Notes: generated from the sequence alone by a model not told the origin. Shown: positions 31,903 to 42,527, counted from the stretch's first letter. The stretch: 64,000 nt of DNA from JAEUPI01 sp963814435 (GCA_963814435.1 CAWFCV010000001.1:62001-126000), one strand, 5' to 3'. Numbers and translations are program-made.

Positions 31903-33444
31903 TTAATAGGCGTTCTTGCCCGTCAGACAGATGATCAAAGTCGCGCATAGAATTCTCAGATCGAATAACAAGGACCAGTTTTCCGCATAATAGACATCAT
32001 GCTTGACCCTGTTTTCCATTTTTTCGATCGTATCTATTTCACCGCGCAGCCCATTGACCTGAGCCCATCCAGTAATGCCGGGTTTAACCGTGTGTCGAGC
32101 AAAGTAGCCTCGAATAAGCGCCCCAAATTCCTCATTGTGGTCGACGGCGTGCGGTCGCGGTCCGACGAGCGACATAGTTCCATTCAGGACATTAAACAAT
32201 TGCGGCAGTTCATCGAGGCTCGTTCGTCGAAGAATGCGTCCAACCCGGGTCACACGCGGATCGCCCCGTGTAGCCTGCCGTGTTGTCGCCGCAGGCGCCA
32301 AATCGACAAACATTGTGCGAAATTTCCAGATTTGGAAGACCCGGTTGACGTAGCCGTACCGAGCTTGCCGAAAAAAGACGGGTCCTTGACTATCGATCTT
32401 TATCGCGATCGCGATGCCGATCATGAGCGGGATGGCCATGAGCGTCAGCACTACCCCGAGGCTGTAATCAAACGCCGGTTTCAACACGGCGCCCCAACCT
32501 GCCAACGGCCGTCCTGAAACTTCGACCACACGCAAACCGCCAAAGTGATCAGGAGGCTGACGCAGTTGCATCTGAAAGCCGATCAAGTCCGACGCCAAAT
32601 AAACACCGACCGGAAGTTCGCGGAGCTTATCCACCAACTCCATGATTTTTCCATCCGCCGACCACGGAAGAGCAATAATTACATCATCCACATTATCGCT
32701 ATTCTTCCGCAAATACGGCATAACGTCATCAAAGTTGCCGATGTTTTTTGGATGACTGGCATTGTGATTACAGCTACTATTGTTCTCCGAAAACTTGCCC
32801 ACAATCGAGACAAATCGGGAACCGGATCTTGCGAAGTGTGTTAAGAACAGCTTGGCCTGAGGGCCATCGCCGATCAGTACGACTTTTCTTGTTAGAAACT
32901 GGGTGTCGATCAAACGTCCGAGCAGCTTCGAACCGATGTATCTAGCTAGCAATACCGACGTGCAGCTCCCCAAGACAAAGGTCGCAATCCAAACGCGCGA
33001 AAAGGATGTCGAAAGTTTCAGTGCAAAAATTGCAGCAAGCAGAAAGGCAAAAGTTGTAAAAAATGCAATCAGAACTTTATCGAGATATTCGAACGGCCGC
33101 ATGATCGCATCGAGTTTGTATTGCCCTGCGAAATTCAACAGCATGAGGGTTACTATCCAAAAAAAGCAAACGGCAAAAGCATATAAATCGATGAGGGAAC
33201 TATAGAGGCCAATCATTTCGCCCAACGAGATGGCGCCAACGGCCAATATCATCAGGCTGTCGAGCCCGACAAATATTGCTGGAATCACGTCGGATGAGAT
33301 CGACAAGTTCTTTCTGCTGAGCACACCGACATCCAATCTGCTGCGATTCAAACTAAGCTGCGGGTCCGTAACACAGCGGCTTCTCATCCCGTCGACGACG
33401 TTACCCCCGGCCCCGTCATCGTTTACCATAGCGAATACGGGCAT
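31903..33444 (-). CDS. Undecaprenyl-phosphate sugar phosphotransferase (WcaJ/ExoY-type initiating enzyme)
   Basis: Polyprenyl-phosphate hexose-1-phosphate transferase that attaches the first sugar of an exopolysaccharide unit. The N-terminal half has several membrane helices (SLMILAVGAISLGEMIGLYS region, WIVTLMLLNFAG) and a CoA-binding-like Rossmann region (KVVLIGDGPQAKLFLTHFAR). The catalytic C-terminal domain follows: IKIDSQGPVFFRQARYGYVN, IWKFRTMFVD, RTSLDELPQLFNVLNGTMSL, VGPRPHAV, KPGITGWAQVNGLRGE. About 513 residues. The ATG at 33444 is chosen; a GTG three bases earlier is possible. It is the first complete gene to the right of the composition change. Confidence 0.95.
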   Translation of the reverse strand: MPVFAMVNDDGAGGNVVDGMRSRCVTDPQLSLNRSRLDVGVLSRKNLSISSDVIPAIFVGLDSLMILAVGAISLGEMIGLYSSLIDLYAFAVCFFWIVTLMLLNFAGQYKLDAIMRPFEYLDKVLIAFFTTFAFLLAAIFALKLSTSFSRVWIATFVLGSCTSVLLARYIGSKLLGRLIDTQFLTRKVVLIGDGPQAKLFLTHFARSGSRFVSIVGKFSENNSSCNHNASHPKNIGNFDDVMPYLRKNSDNVDDVIIALPWSADGKIMELVDKLRELPVGVYLASDLIGFQMQLRQPPDHFGGLRVVEVSGRPLAGWGAVLKPAFDYSLGVVLTLMAIPLMIGIAIAIKIDSQGPVFFRQARYGYVNRVFQIWKFRTMFVDLAPAATTRQATRGDPRVTRVGRILRRTSLDELPQLFNVLNGTMSLVGPRPHAVDHNEEFGALIRGYFARHTVKPGITGWAQVNGLRGEIDTIEKMENRVKHDVYYAENWSLLFDLRILCATLIICLTGKNAY

Positions 33445-34137
33445 CACTACATGAAATTGCTGTCCTGCGGCCGGGCTTCGCGCACTATTGGGCGCGGCAA
33501 GCAGACGAGGAAACGATGCACTCGGGCTGCGCGTGCGGCCATCCGCGTTGCGGCTTGTTCACGCCATGGTGGATGAGATGTGCCCGTTGAAAAAGCTCGA
33601 CAGCGCGCTCCAGACCAACCGCATAACTAAGGCACCAGCAGCCCGGACAAGTCTGGCGACGTACAGGGCTGCGGATCCCGGACAAATGCACGCTGCCGGC
33701 GGGCTTGCCCGCACCTGCGACAAAGCGCACCTGATCGACAGCAAGACCACGGCTTCGTACAAATCGGGGAGCTCCTTCGTGCGGTTGGGTCCGGCCCGAC
33801 TGCACTCTTGCAACGAGCTGGTCCTCAGGTCCGCTCAACCACTTTTCGCGCGGTCCGCCACAACACATTGAACGAATGCAGACAAACCGCTTTCCAGCAT
33901 CTCCTGCTCAGCAAAGTTGTGGCTATGGGCAACATCTCCGCTTGCGTCGGGCACCATTGACCAGGCGTGTAAATTACTGTTCGTTTTCCAAGAGTTACCG
34001 AACGACCCGAGGGTCCCAGTAACAATTCTGCCACTGCCCCCCTCCGTTGCCGTCGCTTGAGATTACCGACGTTGCGATGTAGGTTGCAGTGGCTATGATG
34101 ACGATGGTTTTTTGATACGGTAATCAGGCGTTTTTGC
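33445..34137. other. Intergenic region between the sugar transferase and export genes
   Basis: About 690 bases between divergent genes. Overlapping short frames occur on both strands at 33485-33870, but none resembles a known protein and none has a good ribosome site. The last 150 bases before the wza-like gene are AT-richer (TTTTTTGATACGGTAATC near 34108) and probably hold its promoter. Confidence 0.5.
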
Positions 34138-34738
34138 TTGCGGCGGCATTGGGGTGTGGGATCAGTGCGGGGGTTGTTGACAATAGCTCTGCTGTGCCTG
34201 TCGTGGGCGACGGCTGCGGCTCAAACGCTGCAGCCCGGCGACACCATTGCCGTTGCTGTCTATCAGGACTCCAAACTTGACCGCCAATTCGTCATCGGAC
34301 CGACTGGCATGATATCGTTTCCGCTTGCCGGTCAGATCCAAGCCGGCGGCTTGACGCCTCAGGGGCTGGAGAAGGTTCTCCGTTCTAGGCTTAAGGATAA
34401 GTACTCGGCCGAGCTCGACATCACTGTCACAGTCATTGCGGCAAGCAAGCCAGACGATGACCAAAAGCCACGGTTTTTCGTTACCGGCGAAGTGAACCGG
34501 CCGGGCCCACAAATCCTGCGACCCGGCACGACCGTACTCCAAGCAATTGCAATGTCTGGAAGCCTCAGTCAATTCGCAGCGAAGAAGCGCATCCAAATCC
34601 GGCGAACGGTCAACGGGGTCGAAGTCCACATTTGTTTTTGACTATGCAGCATTCGAATCGGGCAATACTCTCGCCGGCAATATCGTGCTTCAACCGGGCG
34701 ACGTCATCGTAGTGCCAGAGAAAGGCATTTTCGAATGA
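34138..34738 (+). CDS. Polysaccharide export protein (Wza/ExoF-like), one frameshift
   Basis: Periplasmic/outer-membrane export protein, about 199 residues when corrected. A signal peptide (GLLTIALLCLSWATAAAQ) is followed by the poly-export motif LQPGDTIAVAVYQDSKLDRQ and FVIGPTGMISFPLAGQIQAG, then a SLBB-type domain (FFVTGEVNRPGPQILRPGTT, VLQAIAMSGSLSQFAAKKRI). A one-base insertion near 34630 gives a false stop; the corrected frame continues TFVFDYAAFESGNTLAGNIV to PGDVIVVPEKGIFE. The exact start (TTG 34138 or GTG 34156) is uncertain. Its stop overlaps the next ATG. Confidence 0.88.
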
Positions 34739-35964
34739 CGAACGTTACGGAACCCTCCACCTTTCCCCGGTTGCTGCGGATTTGGACGACTGGAGCCGTG
34801 CTGGTCGCGTCGATATTCGCGATTGCGACGGGCGCACAAGCGGCTGATTGGACCGTAAAGTCTCAGATCAGCGAGGGGCTCGAAGTCAATGACAATCGAT
34901 CACTCAGTTCGCCCAAGTCCGGCACAACGCTTAAGTCAATAAGCCGGCTGACGGTCGACGCGACGAAGATCCTGCCGACGTTTCGTTTTTCGGCAGGGGC
35001 CGATGTCAGCTACCGACACCTCGAAGGCGATGATGCCGCCAACGCCGCACCCACGGACAATGGGGTTCGTTTCAGCTCAGAAATCATAGACAAGCTGACC
35101 AAGTACAGTTTCATCGGATCCTGGCGGCGGCAGGACGCGGTCTCGGCGCAACTCGAGGACGCTGGATTGGTCACCATTAGAGGCAACATTAATACGTTTG
35201 CGCTGCAGGGCGGGGCTGAACGACAGTTGGGTCCGCTCAACTCTTTGTCCTTTTCCACACGCGGCACCATTGTCGATTTCGACTCAGGAAATGGCACCCC
35301 ATATGTCGACATCTTGGCAACCACGACGTGGACAAGCCGACAGACGCAGACCACCAAATTCTTCAGAACCCTGCAATTAGAGCTTTTGAACAGAGACGAT
35401 GTTTATGATACGCAGACCAAGTTCGTCAGAGCGTCGACAGGCCTAGAGTCCCAGTTGTCCAGGCAGTTGACGTTCAGGGGCAGCGTTGGCGGCGGTTGGG
35501 TCTCGACAGAGCGCAGCGATATTGGTGCTGGGCCTGTCCCGCCTGCAGGAGTGATCCTTACCTCGGGATCCAACTTCGGCTTCCTGACTGACCTGGAGTT
35601 GAGCTGGCGCCCACAGCAGGGCACCAGGGCGTCCATTCTGGCGACCCACAACCTGATGCCGAACGTGGCAGGTGAAATCGAAAGACGCACGAGCGTCGGA
35701 GTTGAGTTCAGCAAAGCACTTACTCGTTCATCGAACCTATCAGTGAAGGGTGAACTCGGGCGCCAGGAATTCCTTGATAGAGTCCTCACCAATGGCAGTG
35801 TGGATTATTTCAGGACCACCGTGACTTATGGCTATCAGTGGACGCCGGAATGGCAAACGCGCCTTGCCTACAAGTTTGCGTATCGTGATGACAATCTAGG
35901 AGCGGCGAACTCCAACGCCCTATTCCTCTCGATCGTTCGCGACTTCAACATCATGGGTCGGTGA
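34735..35964 (+). CDS. Outer-membrane beta-barrel protein of the exopolysaccharide locus
   Basis: Exported protein of 409 residues: signal peptide with AIATGAQAA cleavage-like site, then alternating short hydrophobic/polar strands typical of a barrel (FRFSAGADVSYRHLEG, QTTKFFRTLQLELLNRDDVY, YFRTTVTYGYQWTPEWQTRL) and a C-terminal strand ALFLSIVRDFNIMGR. Such barrels often follow wza-like genes in exopolysaccharide clusters, and the ATGA overlap implies co-translation. It may help secretion of the polymer; that role is inferred. Confidence 0.75.
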   Translation: MTNVTEPSTFPRLLRIWTTGAVLVASIFAIATGAQAADWTVKSQISEGLEVNDNRSLSSPKSGTTLKSISRLTVDATKILPTFRFSAGADVSYRHLEGDDAANAAPTDNGVRFSSEIIDKLTKYSFIGSWRRQDAVSAQLEDAGLVTIRGNINTFALQGGAERQLGPLNSLSFSTRGTIVDFDSGNGTPYVDILATTTWTSRQTQTTKFFRTLQLELLNRDDVYDTQTKFVRASTGLESQLSRQLTFRGSVGGGWVSTERSDIGAGPVPPAGVILTSGSNFGFLTDLELSWRPQQGTRASILATHNLMPNVAGEIERRTSVGVEFSKALTRSSNLSVKGELGRQEFLDRVLTNGSVDYFRTTVTYGYQWTPEWQTRLAYKFAYRDDNLGAANSNALFLSIVRDFNIMGR

Positions 35965-36083
35965 CGTTCCGGTAACCCCCATTGTCGTCACGACGCACGT
36001 AAGCGACCGCCCAGCCGATGAGATGACGTCATTGCCCCACAACAGATGGACACAGGTTGCAGGTGCTGCAGGTCCAGTACGGG

Positions 36084-37064
36084 ATGCGATCTGGAGGTGT
36101 TCGCCCACTGAACCCCGTCGATGTCAGCGTCATCATCGTAAACTATAATACGGCGCATCTGCTCGGAAGACTGTTTGACTGCCTGGGTGCGGCCCGCGGA
36201 GCATTGAGTATCGAAGTCATCGTCGTGGACAACGCCTCAACCGATAGCTCCGTTGCCTTGCTGCGGACAAGTTATCGAGACATCCAAGTGATCGAGAACA
36301 AACTTAATGTGGGATTCGGCCGAGCCAATAATCAAGCGGTTAAAGGTGCCCGTGGTCGTTATATTCTCCTGCTGAATACCGACGCTTTCGTCTCGCATGA
36401 TACACTTGCGAAAACGATTGATTATATGGATAAGAATATTGGATGCGGGGTGCTCGGGGCCAAGCTGGTTGGAGCCGACGGCTCACTGCAGCCGTCCTGC
36501 CGCTATTTCCCGACACCTTGGAATGTGTTTGTTCATTCGATGGGGCTGCAGCGCTACTTTCGAGGTGTGCGCCTGGTTGACGACATGGCGTGGGACCACA
36601 GTTCCATTCGCGAGTGCGACTGGGTGCCCGGTTGCTACTATCTTATTCGGCGGCAAGTGATCGATGAGGTCGGCTTGTTCGATCCGCGGTATTTTCTCTA
36701 CTATGAGGAAGTTGATCACTGTCGCGCCGTGCGTAGCGCCGGCTGGACAGTGACGTTCTATCCATTCACAACAGTCGAGCACATTGGCGGCGAGAGCGCC
36801 GAGTCCGTTGAAAGACTGACCCGTGCCGGCCGACAAATCTCAGCATTGCAGATCGAGAGCCAGCTGCTGTACTTCCGCAAGCACCATGGCTTGGCGGGTA
36901 TAGCGGCTTCAGTATTTCTCACAATCGTCGGCGAAGTGCTGAAGGCCGGCAAGCGGCTCGTTCGCGACCCCTTGAAAAGCCGGCCTGCTGATGAAGTCCG
37001 AATTATCTGGAGCACGCTCAAGCTCGCGGCATCAACGCGTCTCGGATCTCGGCCAACACGATGA
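36084..37064 (+). CDS. Glycosyltransferase family 2 (rhamnosyltransferase-like)
   Basis: GT-A-fold glycosyltransferase of 326 residues that probably adds a sugar to the lipid-linked repeat. VDVSVIIVNYNTAHLLGRLF is the N-terminal nucleotide-binding strand; IEVIVVDNASTDSSVALL and LLLNTDAFVSHDT carry the acidic residues of the DxD-type site; YYEEVDHCRAVRSAGW is the acceptor/catalytic base region seen in WbbL-type enzymes. The ATG at 36084 is preferred to a TTG at 36057. Sugar specificity is unknown. Confidence 0.92.
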   Translation: MRSGGVRPLNPVDVSVIIVNYNTAHLLGRLFDCLGAARGALSIEVIVVDNASTDSSVALLRTSYRDIQVIENKLNVGFGRANNQAVKGARGRYILLLNTDAFVSHDTLAKTIDYMDKNIGCGVLGAKLVGADGSLQPSCRYFPTPWNVFVHSMGLQRYFRGVRLVDDMAWDHSSIRECDWVPGCYYLIRRQVIDEVGLFDPRYFLYYEEVDHCRAVRSAGWTVTFYPFTTVEHIGGESAESVERLTRAGRQISALQIESQLLYFRKHHGLAGIAASVFLTIVGEVLKAGKRLVRDPLKSRPADEVRIIWSTLKLAASTRLGSRPTR

Positions 37065-37097
37065 GGCTGGTTGGTTGGCGAGAGCGGGATGGCAACT

Positions 37098-39686
37098 CTA
37101 CTTCAACATCAACCAGTAGCTGCCGAGGTTCCGGTCGAGTTGGATTCGATAGCGGCCGGCTTCGTAAGTCGCCGGAATTTCCCGTTCTTCTTTCGCCGGG
37201 CCCGATCGTGTCGTGAGCTTGAGCCCTTTCGGTGCCCGGATGGTCAGGCGGCCGATCACAGGTTCCGAGTAGAACGGCAGTTGGTTCGCAGCTTTGGGGA
37301 CCGATCTGGCGCCCAGCGAAATCATGATGGCGCCGGATTTGCTGATGGGATGATCATCGAGACTTTGAACTGCCACCGTCGCGTTCCTCGTGGTCGATGA
37401 AATCTCCACATCGGCAAGCTTGATTGCCTTGCCGCCAATCCAGCCCATAGCGGCCTGGGTGCGCGGCGTATCGATGGTGTAGGTGCCTTTGTCCCAGTTG
37501 CGCCGCAGCTCCCCGGTGTCGGACACGGCCTCCTCGGCATTACCATCGATCAGGGATGCGTTTGGATCGGTGATCACCTGGGCTCCCAATGGGATTGCAC
37601 TCTTCGCGAGCCACGGCAGCTCAGGCACTTGCGGCATGGCGATCATCAGCCTGCCCTTCTCGGCGGCGGTTCGCAACGCAACCGAGTTTGCAGGTGAGAT
37701 CGACTGATTGAAGAGCTGCTCCCGCGTCGGCGCAAAGACATAGACGGTGTCGGCTTCGCGGACATCGTTGCGCCGATACATCAGTGCTGCCGCCGGCATG
37801 GTCGCCATCAGCGCGGGATCATTAAAGGAGTGCCAGTTCGATGGCGATTCCTTGTTGGTGAGCGCCTGTTGCGAATAGGCGTATTGCATCAACGCGTCCC
37901 AGCCCTGCAGCCTAGCGGAAGCGGCAACGTAGAGCGGGACCGCGTGGCGATCGGGGGCCGGGAACGGGGACACGTTCCACTCGGGCACGCTCAGCGGTCG
38001 ATCAGGCGACTTGTGCTGCGGCAATCCAGTGCATCAAGTTAGCGGCATGCAGACGGGTTCTTTTCCAACTCGCCGAGGCCGCCATAGGAATGCACAGCGA
38101 CCATGTCGCCCGCGGCAAGCGCTGGCAGGGAACTGAGCGGATTTGCGCCCCAGGTACTGGTCGTGACGATCGGCGCGCGACACGCCGAGCGAGCGCAAAT
38201 GGCCGATCATTCGTGCGTTGAAGCGGTTCTCAAGATCATTGAGAAACAGCTTGGACGGCCCGTGCTCCCACGACCGCCAAGTCTTGTCCTTTGGCAAGCC
38301 GTGCTTGGCGGCAAATTGCTCGCCTGCGCCATGTAGATCGCGTTGTGCCTTGGCACGTTCTTGTCCGGCAGCAGCGCGTTCCCGAAGTGGTGGGTGACGT
38401 CGTTCTCATTGGTCAGGAGCATCGCAATGATCGCTGGGTCATCCTTGTAGCGCAGCCCGGTGAATGCGTTGAGGTGGCTGACATAGGCTTCGTTGAAGCG
38501 CTGCATCGCCTGCTTGATGCTCGCATTTACATAGTTGAAGCCGCTTAGGCCGGCGGTCGGCTTGCCTTTGCTGATCTCATCAAAATCGTCGATCCCGTCG
38601 CCTGCCTTAAAGTGTCGCCGACATGCAGATCGAGCCAAACATAGATGCCTTCGTCCTTAGGCACTTGATCCACCAGTCGAGCGTTCCCAGCATGCGGGGT
38701 CCAAGCTCTTCGTGTCCACATGCTTTGCCATCCGCCGAAGACATTGGGATTCACCCATGGCGAATCGTGATGATGCAGCGTCACGAGATTAAAGCCGAGC
38801 TGTGACAGACGGCGCGCCTGCAGGCTTCACATCCTCGCGCCTGATGGTACTGAAAAGCGCATAGGCAGTGAGATTGGTACCCCAAAACCGTGCGGGCGTA
38901 CCGTCATCAAATACCCGCATCTTTCACGCATTCAAGAAGCCGCGCTTGCCGGCAGGCTTCTCCATGCGTTTAAGAAACGAAAGATCGACCGGCGCGATTT
39001 GCCAATCGAGAATGTCGGATCGCCAAGTGCGTGGTGTCATCCAACCCGAAACGTTCGGGCGCCGTCGGGCCGATTGTACATCGTTCGATACATTCAGCGT
39101 GGCCATATGGCGCTGCTGGCCTTGCAATACCTCGCCCTTGTAAAAAACGCTCGAATTTCAGATTTCTGCTCCCGCTCGAAGTAGACCCTGCCAATGGTGG
39201 ATCAAACCGCATCTCGATTTGAGTACCACCCCTCCGACCCCAGCTCCAGCCACGATTACCAGGAAGAAGCTCCGGTTCCCCCAATAGCGAAGAAAATCTC
39301 GCAAGATCCAATTTGAATGATATGCCACCCCCGATGACGTCCAGCATGCTGCGCGAGCATCGAGTTCGAATTCCCAGGCCAATTCTTGGTCGAAAGGCTT
39401 GGTAACATGTCTGTTGAGGTCAAAGTCAGTACCTGATTTTTCCCACAATTGAGTATTCGAAGGGTGCGATCGCTTTGAATTCTGGCGACAACCCAGCCCA
39501 ACTCCAGTTCTTGCCCCAGAACACGAAATCACTGTTATCGCAATAGCCCCACCCAGCGACACGCTTGGCAAGCCATTCCTCTGATCCACACTCGCCGACC
39601 ACTGTGCGGCAGATATTGGCCTAGACAGCAGGCCAACCGTCAACGACACTGCGCAGAAAATCAAAAACTCTTTGAACTCGCCGCAT
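37098..39686 (-). CDS. Secreted clan GH-A glycoside hydrolase, heavily frame-disrupted
   Basis: Pieces in different frames line up as one exported protein of roughly 860 residues. The N-terminus has a signal-like FLIFCAVSLTVGLLSRPISA; the middle has LSQLGFNLVTLHHHDSPWVN and GIYVWLDLHVGD, typical of TIM-barrel glycosidases; the acid/base is the glutamate in MLLTNENDVTHHFG (Asn-Glu pair); the nucleophile is the glutamate in LSVPEWNVSP. A beta-rich C-terminal region ends YRIQLDRNLGSYWLMLK. At least five shifts (near 38030, 38215-38300, 38600, 38830 and 39350-39500) are present. In an exopolysaccharide cluster such enzymes usually trim the polymer. The start is uncertain. Confidence 0.7.
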
Positions 39687-39820
39687 TCTTTGGCTCCCCG
39701 AAAACATATCGCGCAATCACAAAGGCAACTGACCCGCCATGAGCCGAGTTGTAAGAACTCCCCCGCAAAAGCCAAATACCACGCCAGCGTTATCGTGTAC
39801 ATCCTACGCCAGCATTTTGA

Positions 39821-40729
39821 ATGGACACTGATGGATTAACCACCATGACATCACACCGCCCTTTAAATCAGTCCACCGAAGCTATCGGGGTCAACGCCCC
39901 GACACTACCTTTCTTGCTTTATCTCAAGTCTTTGATCGTGGGATCGCCGCTAGAAGGAGTTCTCAAACACATGCGCTGGACATTTGGGGCTCGGCAGCGA
40001 CACAAACATCCCGAATTATGGGAGTTGCAACTTGAAGAACGCTGGCTCCCCATGGTCCTGCAGAAACTGTTATTACAAGACTCTTGCGCCGTGGATGTTG
40101 GTTGTCATATAGGTTCATTCCTGGTCCAGCTTAAGAAATATGCGCCAAAGGGGCAACATGTTGCTTTCGAGGCATCAGCCACGAAGAGTAGGTGGTTGAA
40201 ACGCCGTTTCCCAGAGGTGGAACTCATTTCCTGTGCTGTCGCTAATGAGACAGGAAAAGGGGTCTTCCAAGAGGAAATCGCGCACTCTGGCTACAGCCAT
40301 TTAGTTCGAGGTACAGGAGCGTCGGAACAAGGTTCGTCTACTTACGAAGTACAATTATGTCGCCTAGACGCTGTTTTGCACGACAAAGCAAGACTCGACC
40401 TCATTAAATTAGATATTGAAGGGGGCGAGTTAGCAGCGTTGCGCGGCGCAAAACAATTAATTATCAAATGGAGGCCAGCTATAATTTTTGAATGTGGCCC
40501 TGAGCACAGTTTGCAGTCAATGCAATTAAGTCGAAACGAGTTATACACTTTTATGGTAGATGATTTGGGTTATGAGATCTTCTGTTTTGTAGATTTTATC
40601 TTTAAAAAGGATGCGCTATCATTCGGCGAGTTCCGAAAATGCGGCATTTACCCATTTCGAGCGTTTAATTTCGTAGCGATGCCCGTGGCTGCTTCAAAGG
40701 GGGAAACGAGTACATACCTATGCCCTTAG
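39821..40729 (+). CDS. FkbM-family SAM-dependent methyltransferase
   Basis: Rossmann-fold methyltransferase of 302 residues. Motif I is CAVDVGCHIGSFLVQL, a motif II acidic residue lies in HVAFEASATKSRWLKRRF, and the FkbM hallmark LIKLDIEGGELAALRGA is clear. In polysaccharide loci these enzymes O-methylate sugars. Base composition is noticeably more AT-rich than its neighbours (for example LIIKWRPAIIFECG is encoded by AT-rich codons), suggesting separate acquisition. It is convergent with the IS transposase, whose stop overlaps its own. Confidence 0.88.
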   Translation: MDTDGLTTMTSHRPLNQSTEAIGVNAPTLPFLLYLKSLIVGSPLEGVLKHMRWTFGARQRHKHPELWELQLEERWLPMVLQKLLLQDSCAVDVGCHIGSFLVQLKKYAPKGQHVAFEASATKSRWLKRRFPEVELISCAVANETGKGVFQEEIAHSGYSHLVRGTGASEQGSSTYEVQLCRLDAVLHDKARLDLIKLDIEGGELAALRGAKQLIIKWRPAIIFECGPEHSLQSMQLSRNELYTFMVDDLGYEIFCFVDFIFKKDALSFGEFRKCGIYPFRAFNFVAMPVAASKGETSTYLCP

Positions 40730-41670
40730 CTCCGGAACGCGCGGCACGGCAGAGTTTTGTCGATGAGTTGCCGCATGGTCATTGGGGCGCATACCACTAA
40801 TTGCGCCAGCGTCCGGGCGGCGATGCGGCCGACGCCCTTCGTCTTGCGGCGGTTATGGCGGAACGCGAACTCGTCGAGATAGGCCTGCAGATGCTTACGG
40901 CCGACCGCGCCTGCATGCGTGCCGAGCAGCCAGCGCTTCAACAGTGACACTGTCCAGTGCACGCCTTGCAGAGTGTCGTTCACGCGTCGCTCGGCGTTGG
41001 TCTGCACCTTGGCTTCGTGCGCCCGTTTGCCGAGGCTGCCGGCATTGTAGCTGGCCAGCCCGTCGGTGGTGACGGCGGCATCGCTGGCAACACACCCGTC
41101 GGCGAAATGCTTGAGGGTCGCTTCATCGTTGTTGGCGGCGTGGGCGAGGCGCACGCGCCCGTCGGTTGTTTCGGTCGCGACGAGGACCATCTCTTTTCCC
41201 CCGCGTGTGCCACCCACGAAAGCTTCATCGATTTGAACGGCTTGGCTGAGCGGCTCACGCCCGGGCAAGACCAGCGCGGCGCGCAGCTTGTGCAGCCAGG
41301 TCCACGCCGTCTTGTACGAGCCGAAGCCCATGATGCGTTGCAGCTCCATGGCCGAGATGCCGTTGCGACGCGCGCTGATCTCGAACACGGCCCGGAACCA
41401 TACCTTGAACGGCTTCCTGGTCTTTTCCAGCAGCGTGCCCGACGTCAGGCTGGTCTGATGGCCGCAGTCGGCGCATTCGAACAGGAAGCCGCCGCGCTCC
41501 GGCCAGACCCGCGTGCTGTTGCAGCGCGCGCATGCCGGTTCGCCGCCCCAGCGCGCCTCGATCCAGTAGGCCCGGCAGTCGGCCTCGGTGGCAAACCGCG
41601 CCTCGAACTCAGGCGCTGTCTTCGGGAAATTGCGCCACAGATCGTCCCGGCTCTTGTCCGTGTGTGCCAT
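40726..41670 (-). mobile_element. IS1595-family transposase (ISXO2-like DDE)
   Basis: Transposase of 314 residues with an N-terminal zinc ribbon (PACARCNSTRVWPERGG, FECADCGHQTSLTSGT), a helix-turn-helix (AMELQRIMGFGSYKTAWTWL) and the ISXO2-like DDE domain: first Asp in AVQIDEAFVGGTRGGKEM, second in AVTTDGLASYNAG, the H/N motif in VNDTLQGVHWTVSLLKRWL, and YLDEFAFRHNRR near the end. The frame is intact, so it may be active. I looked for terminal inverted repeats beside it and did not find a convincing pair; element ends are therefore not given. Confidence 0.92.
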
Positions 41671-41714
41671 GCGATTACTCCTCGTCAGAGGTTAATCAAA
41701 CACGCCCTTGTCCA

Positions 41715-42527
41715 TCAATCGACCACGCCATAGATGCGCTTCTGCTCGATGACCAGGGCAACAAGATCACGCGTGATCTGCGGAACGTTACTTGCCAAAC
41801 CATAAACCAGAGAGGTATCGCAAAGGATGTTGATTTTGCGTGGAATGCCACCACTGACCTCGGCGATCAATGCACTCGCCTCCTGAGAAAACAGTTGCCT
41901 TTGAGCGCCGACGGCAGCCAACCGATAATCAATATATTCGACAACGTCTGCTGCGCTGAGCGCGGTCAAGTGGAAAGAAGCTGATATTCTTTGTGCGAAC
42001 TGCGCCATTTGTGGCAAGTTTATCAACCCTTTCAACTGGGGTTGCCCGACCAGAATTATTTGAAGAAGCTGGTGCTTATCCGCATTTACGTTCGACAGAA
42101 GGCGAAGGTCTTCGATGGCCTGCCAGTGTAAATTCTGCGCTTCGTCGACAATTAATAGCGTTCGACGCCCGCTTGCGTGCTGGCTGCGCAAATAAACCTG
42201 AAAGTTATTGAGAAGCGTTGAAAACGTTCCTTCGGCAGATTGGTTGAGAGATAGCATTATCCACTGCAATAACTCATCTCTGCTTGTTGGTGTATTGGCG
42301 ATTATACCAACGCCCATATTTCGAGGAAGACGCTTTGCCAAGCAGCGGATAAGAGTGGTCTTGCCGGACCCGATCTCGCCGGTAAGAACTGTAAATCCGG
42401 CATTGTTGATGACGCCGAATTCGAGCATGGCCAACGCTTGTCGATGTGGGTTGCCCCAATAGATCAGATCAGGGTCAGGCAAGATTGAAAACGGCTTTTC
42501 GGTGAGTCCGTAGTATTCTTCGTACAT
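41715..42527 (-). CDS. ExeA-like AAA ATPase of the exopolysaccharide locus
   Basis: AAA+ ATPase of 270 residues resembling GspA/ExeA and the ATPases found in XrtA/exopolysaccharide clusters. It starts MYEEYYGLTEKPFSILPDPD, a family signature; Walker A is TGEIGSGKTTLIR, Walker B is TLLIVDEAQNL, and a sensor region GGIPRKINILCD is present. AGGGG precedes the ATG at 42527. The usual C-terminal peptidoglycan-binding domain of ExeA is absent. Only 44 bases separate its stop from the transposase start, so the gene may have been shortened by the insertion. Confidence 0.88.
   Translation of the reverse strand: MYEEYYGLTEKPFSILPDPDLIYWGNPHRQALAMLEFGVINNAGFTVLTGEIGSGKTTLIRCLAKRLPRNMGVGIIANTPTSRDELLQWIMLSLNQSAEGTFSTLLNNFQVYLRSQHASGRRTLLIVDEAQNLHWQAIEDLRLLSNVNADKHQLLQIILVGQPQLKGLINLPQMAQFAQRISASFHLTALSAADVVEYIDYRLAAVGAQRQLFSQEASALIAEVSGGIPRKINILCDTSLVYGLASNVPQITRDLVALVIEQKRIYGVVD

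Noticed and set aside
33485..33871. Overlapping frames of 127 residues on both strands
   Set aside because: Neither has a ribosome site or family resemblance; opposite-strand frames of the same length in GC-rich DNA are expected by chance.
40700..41720. Terminal repeats or target duplication of the IS1595-like element
   Set aside because: GCCCTT occurs near both sides but is only six bases and in slightly different contexts; no inverted ends could be matched by eye, so no element boundaries are claimed.
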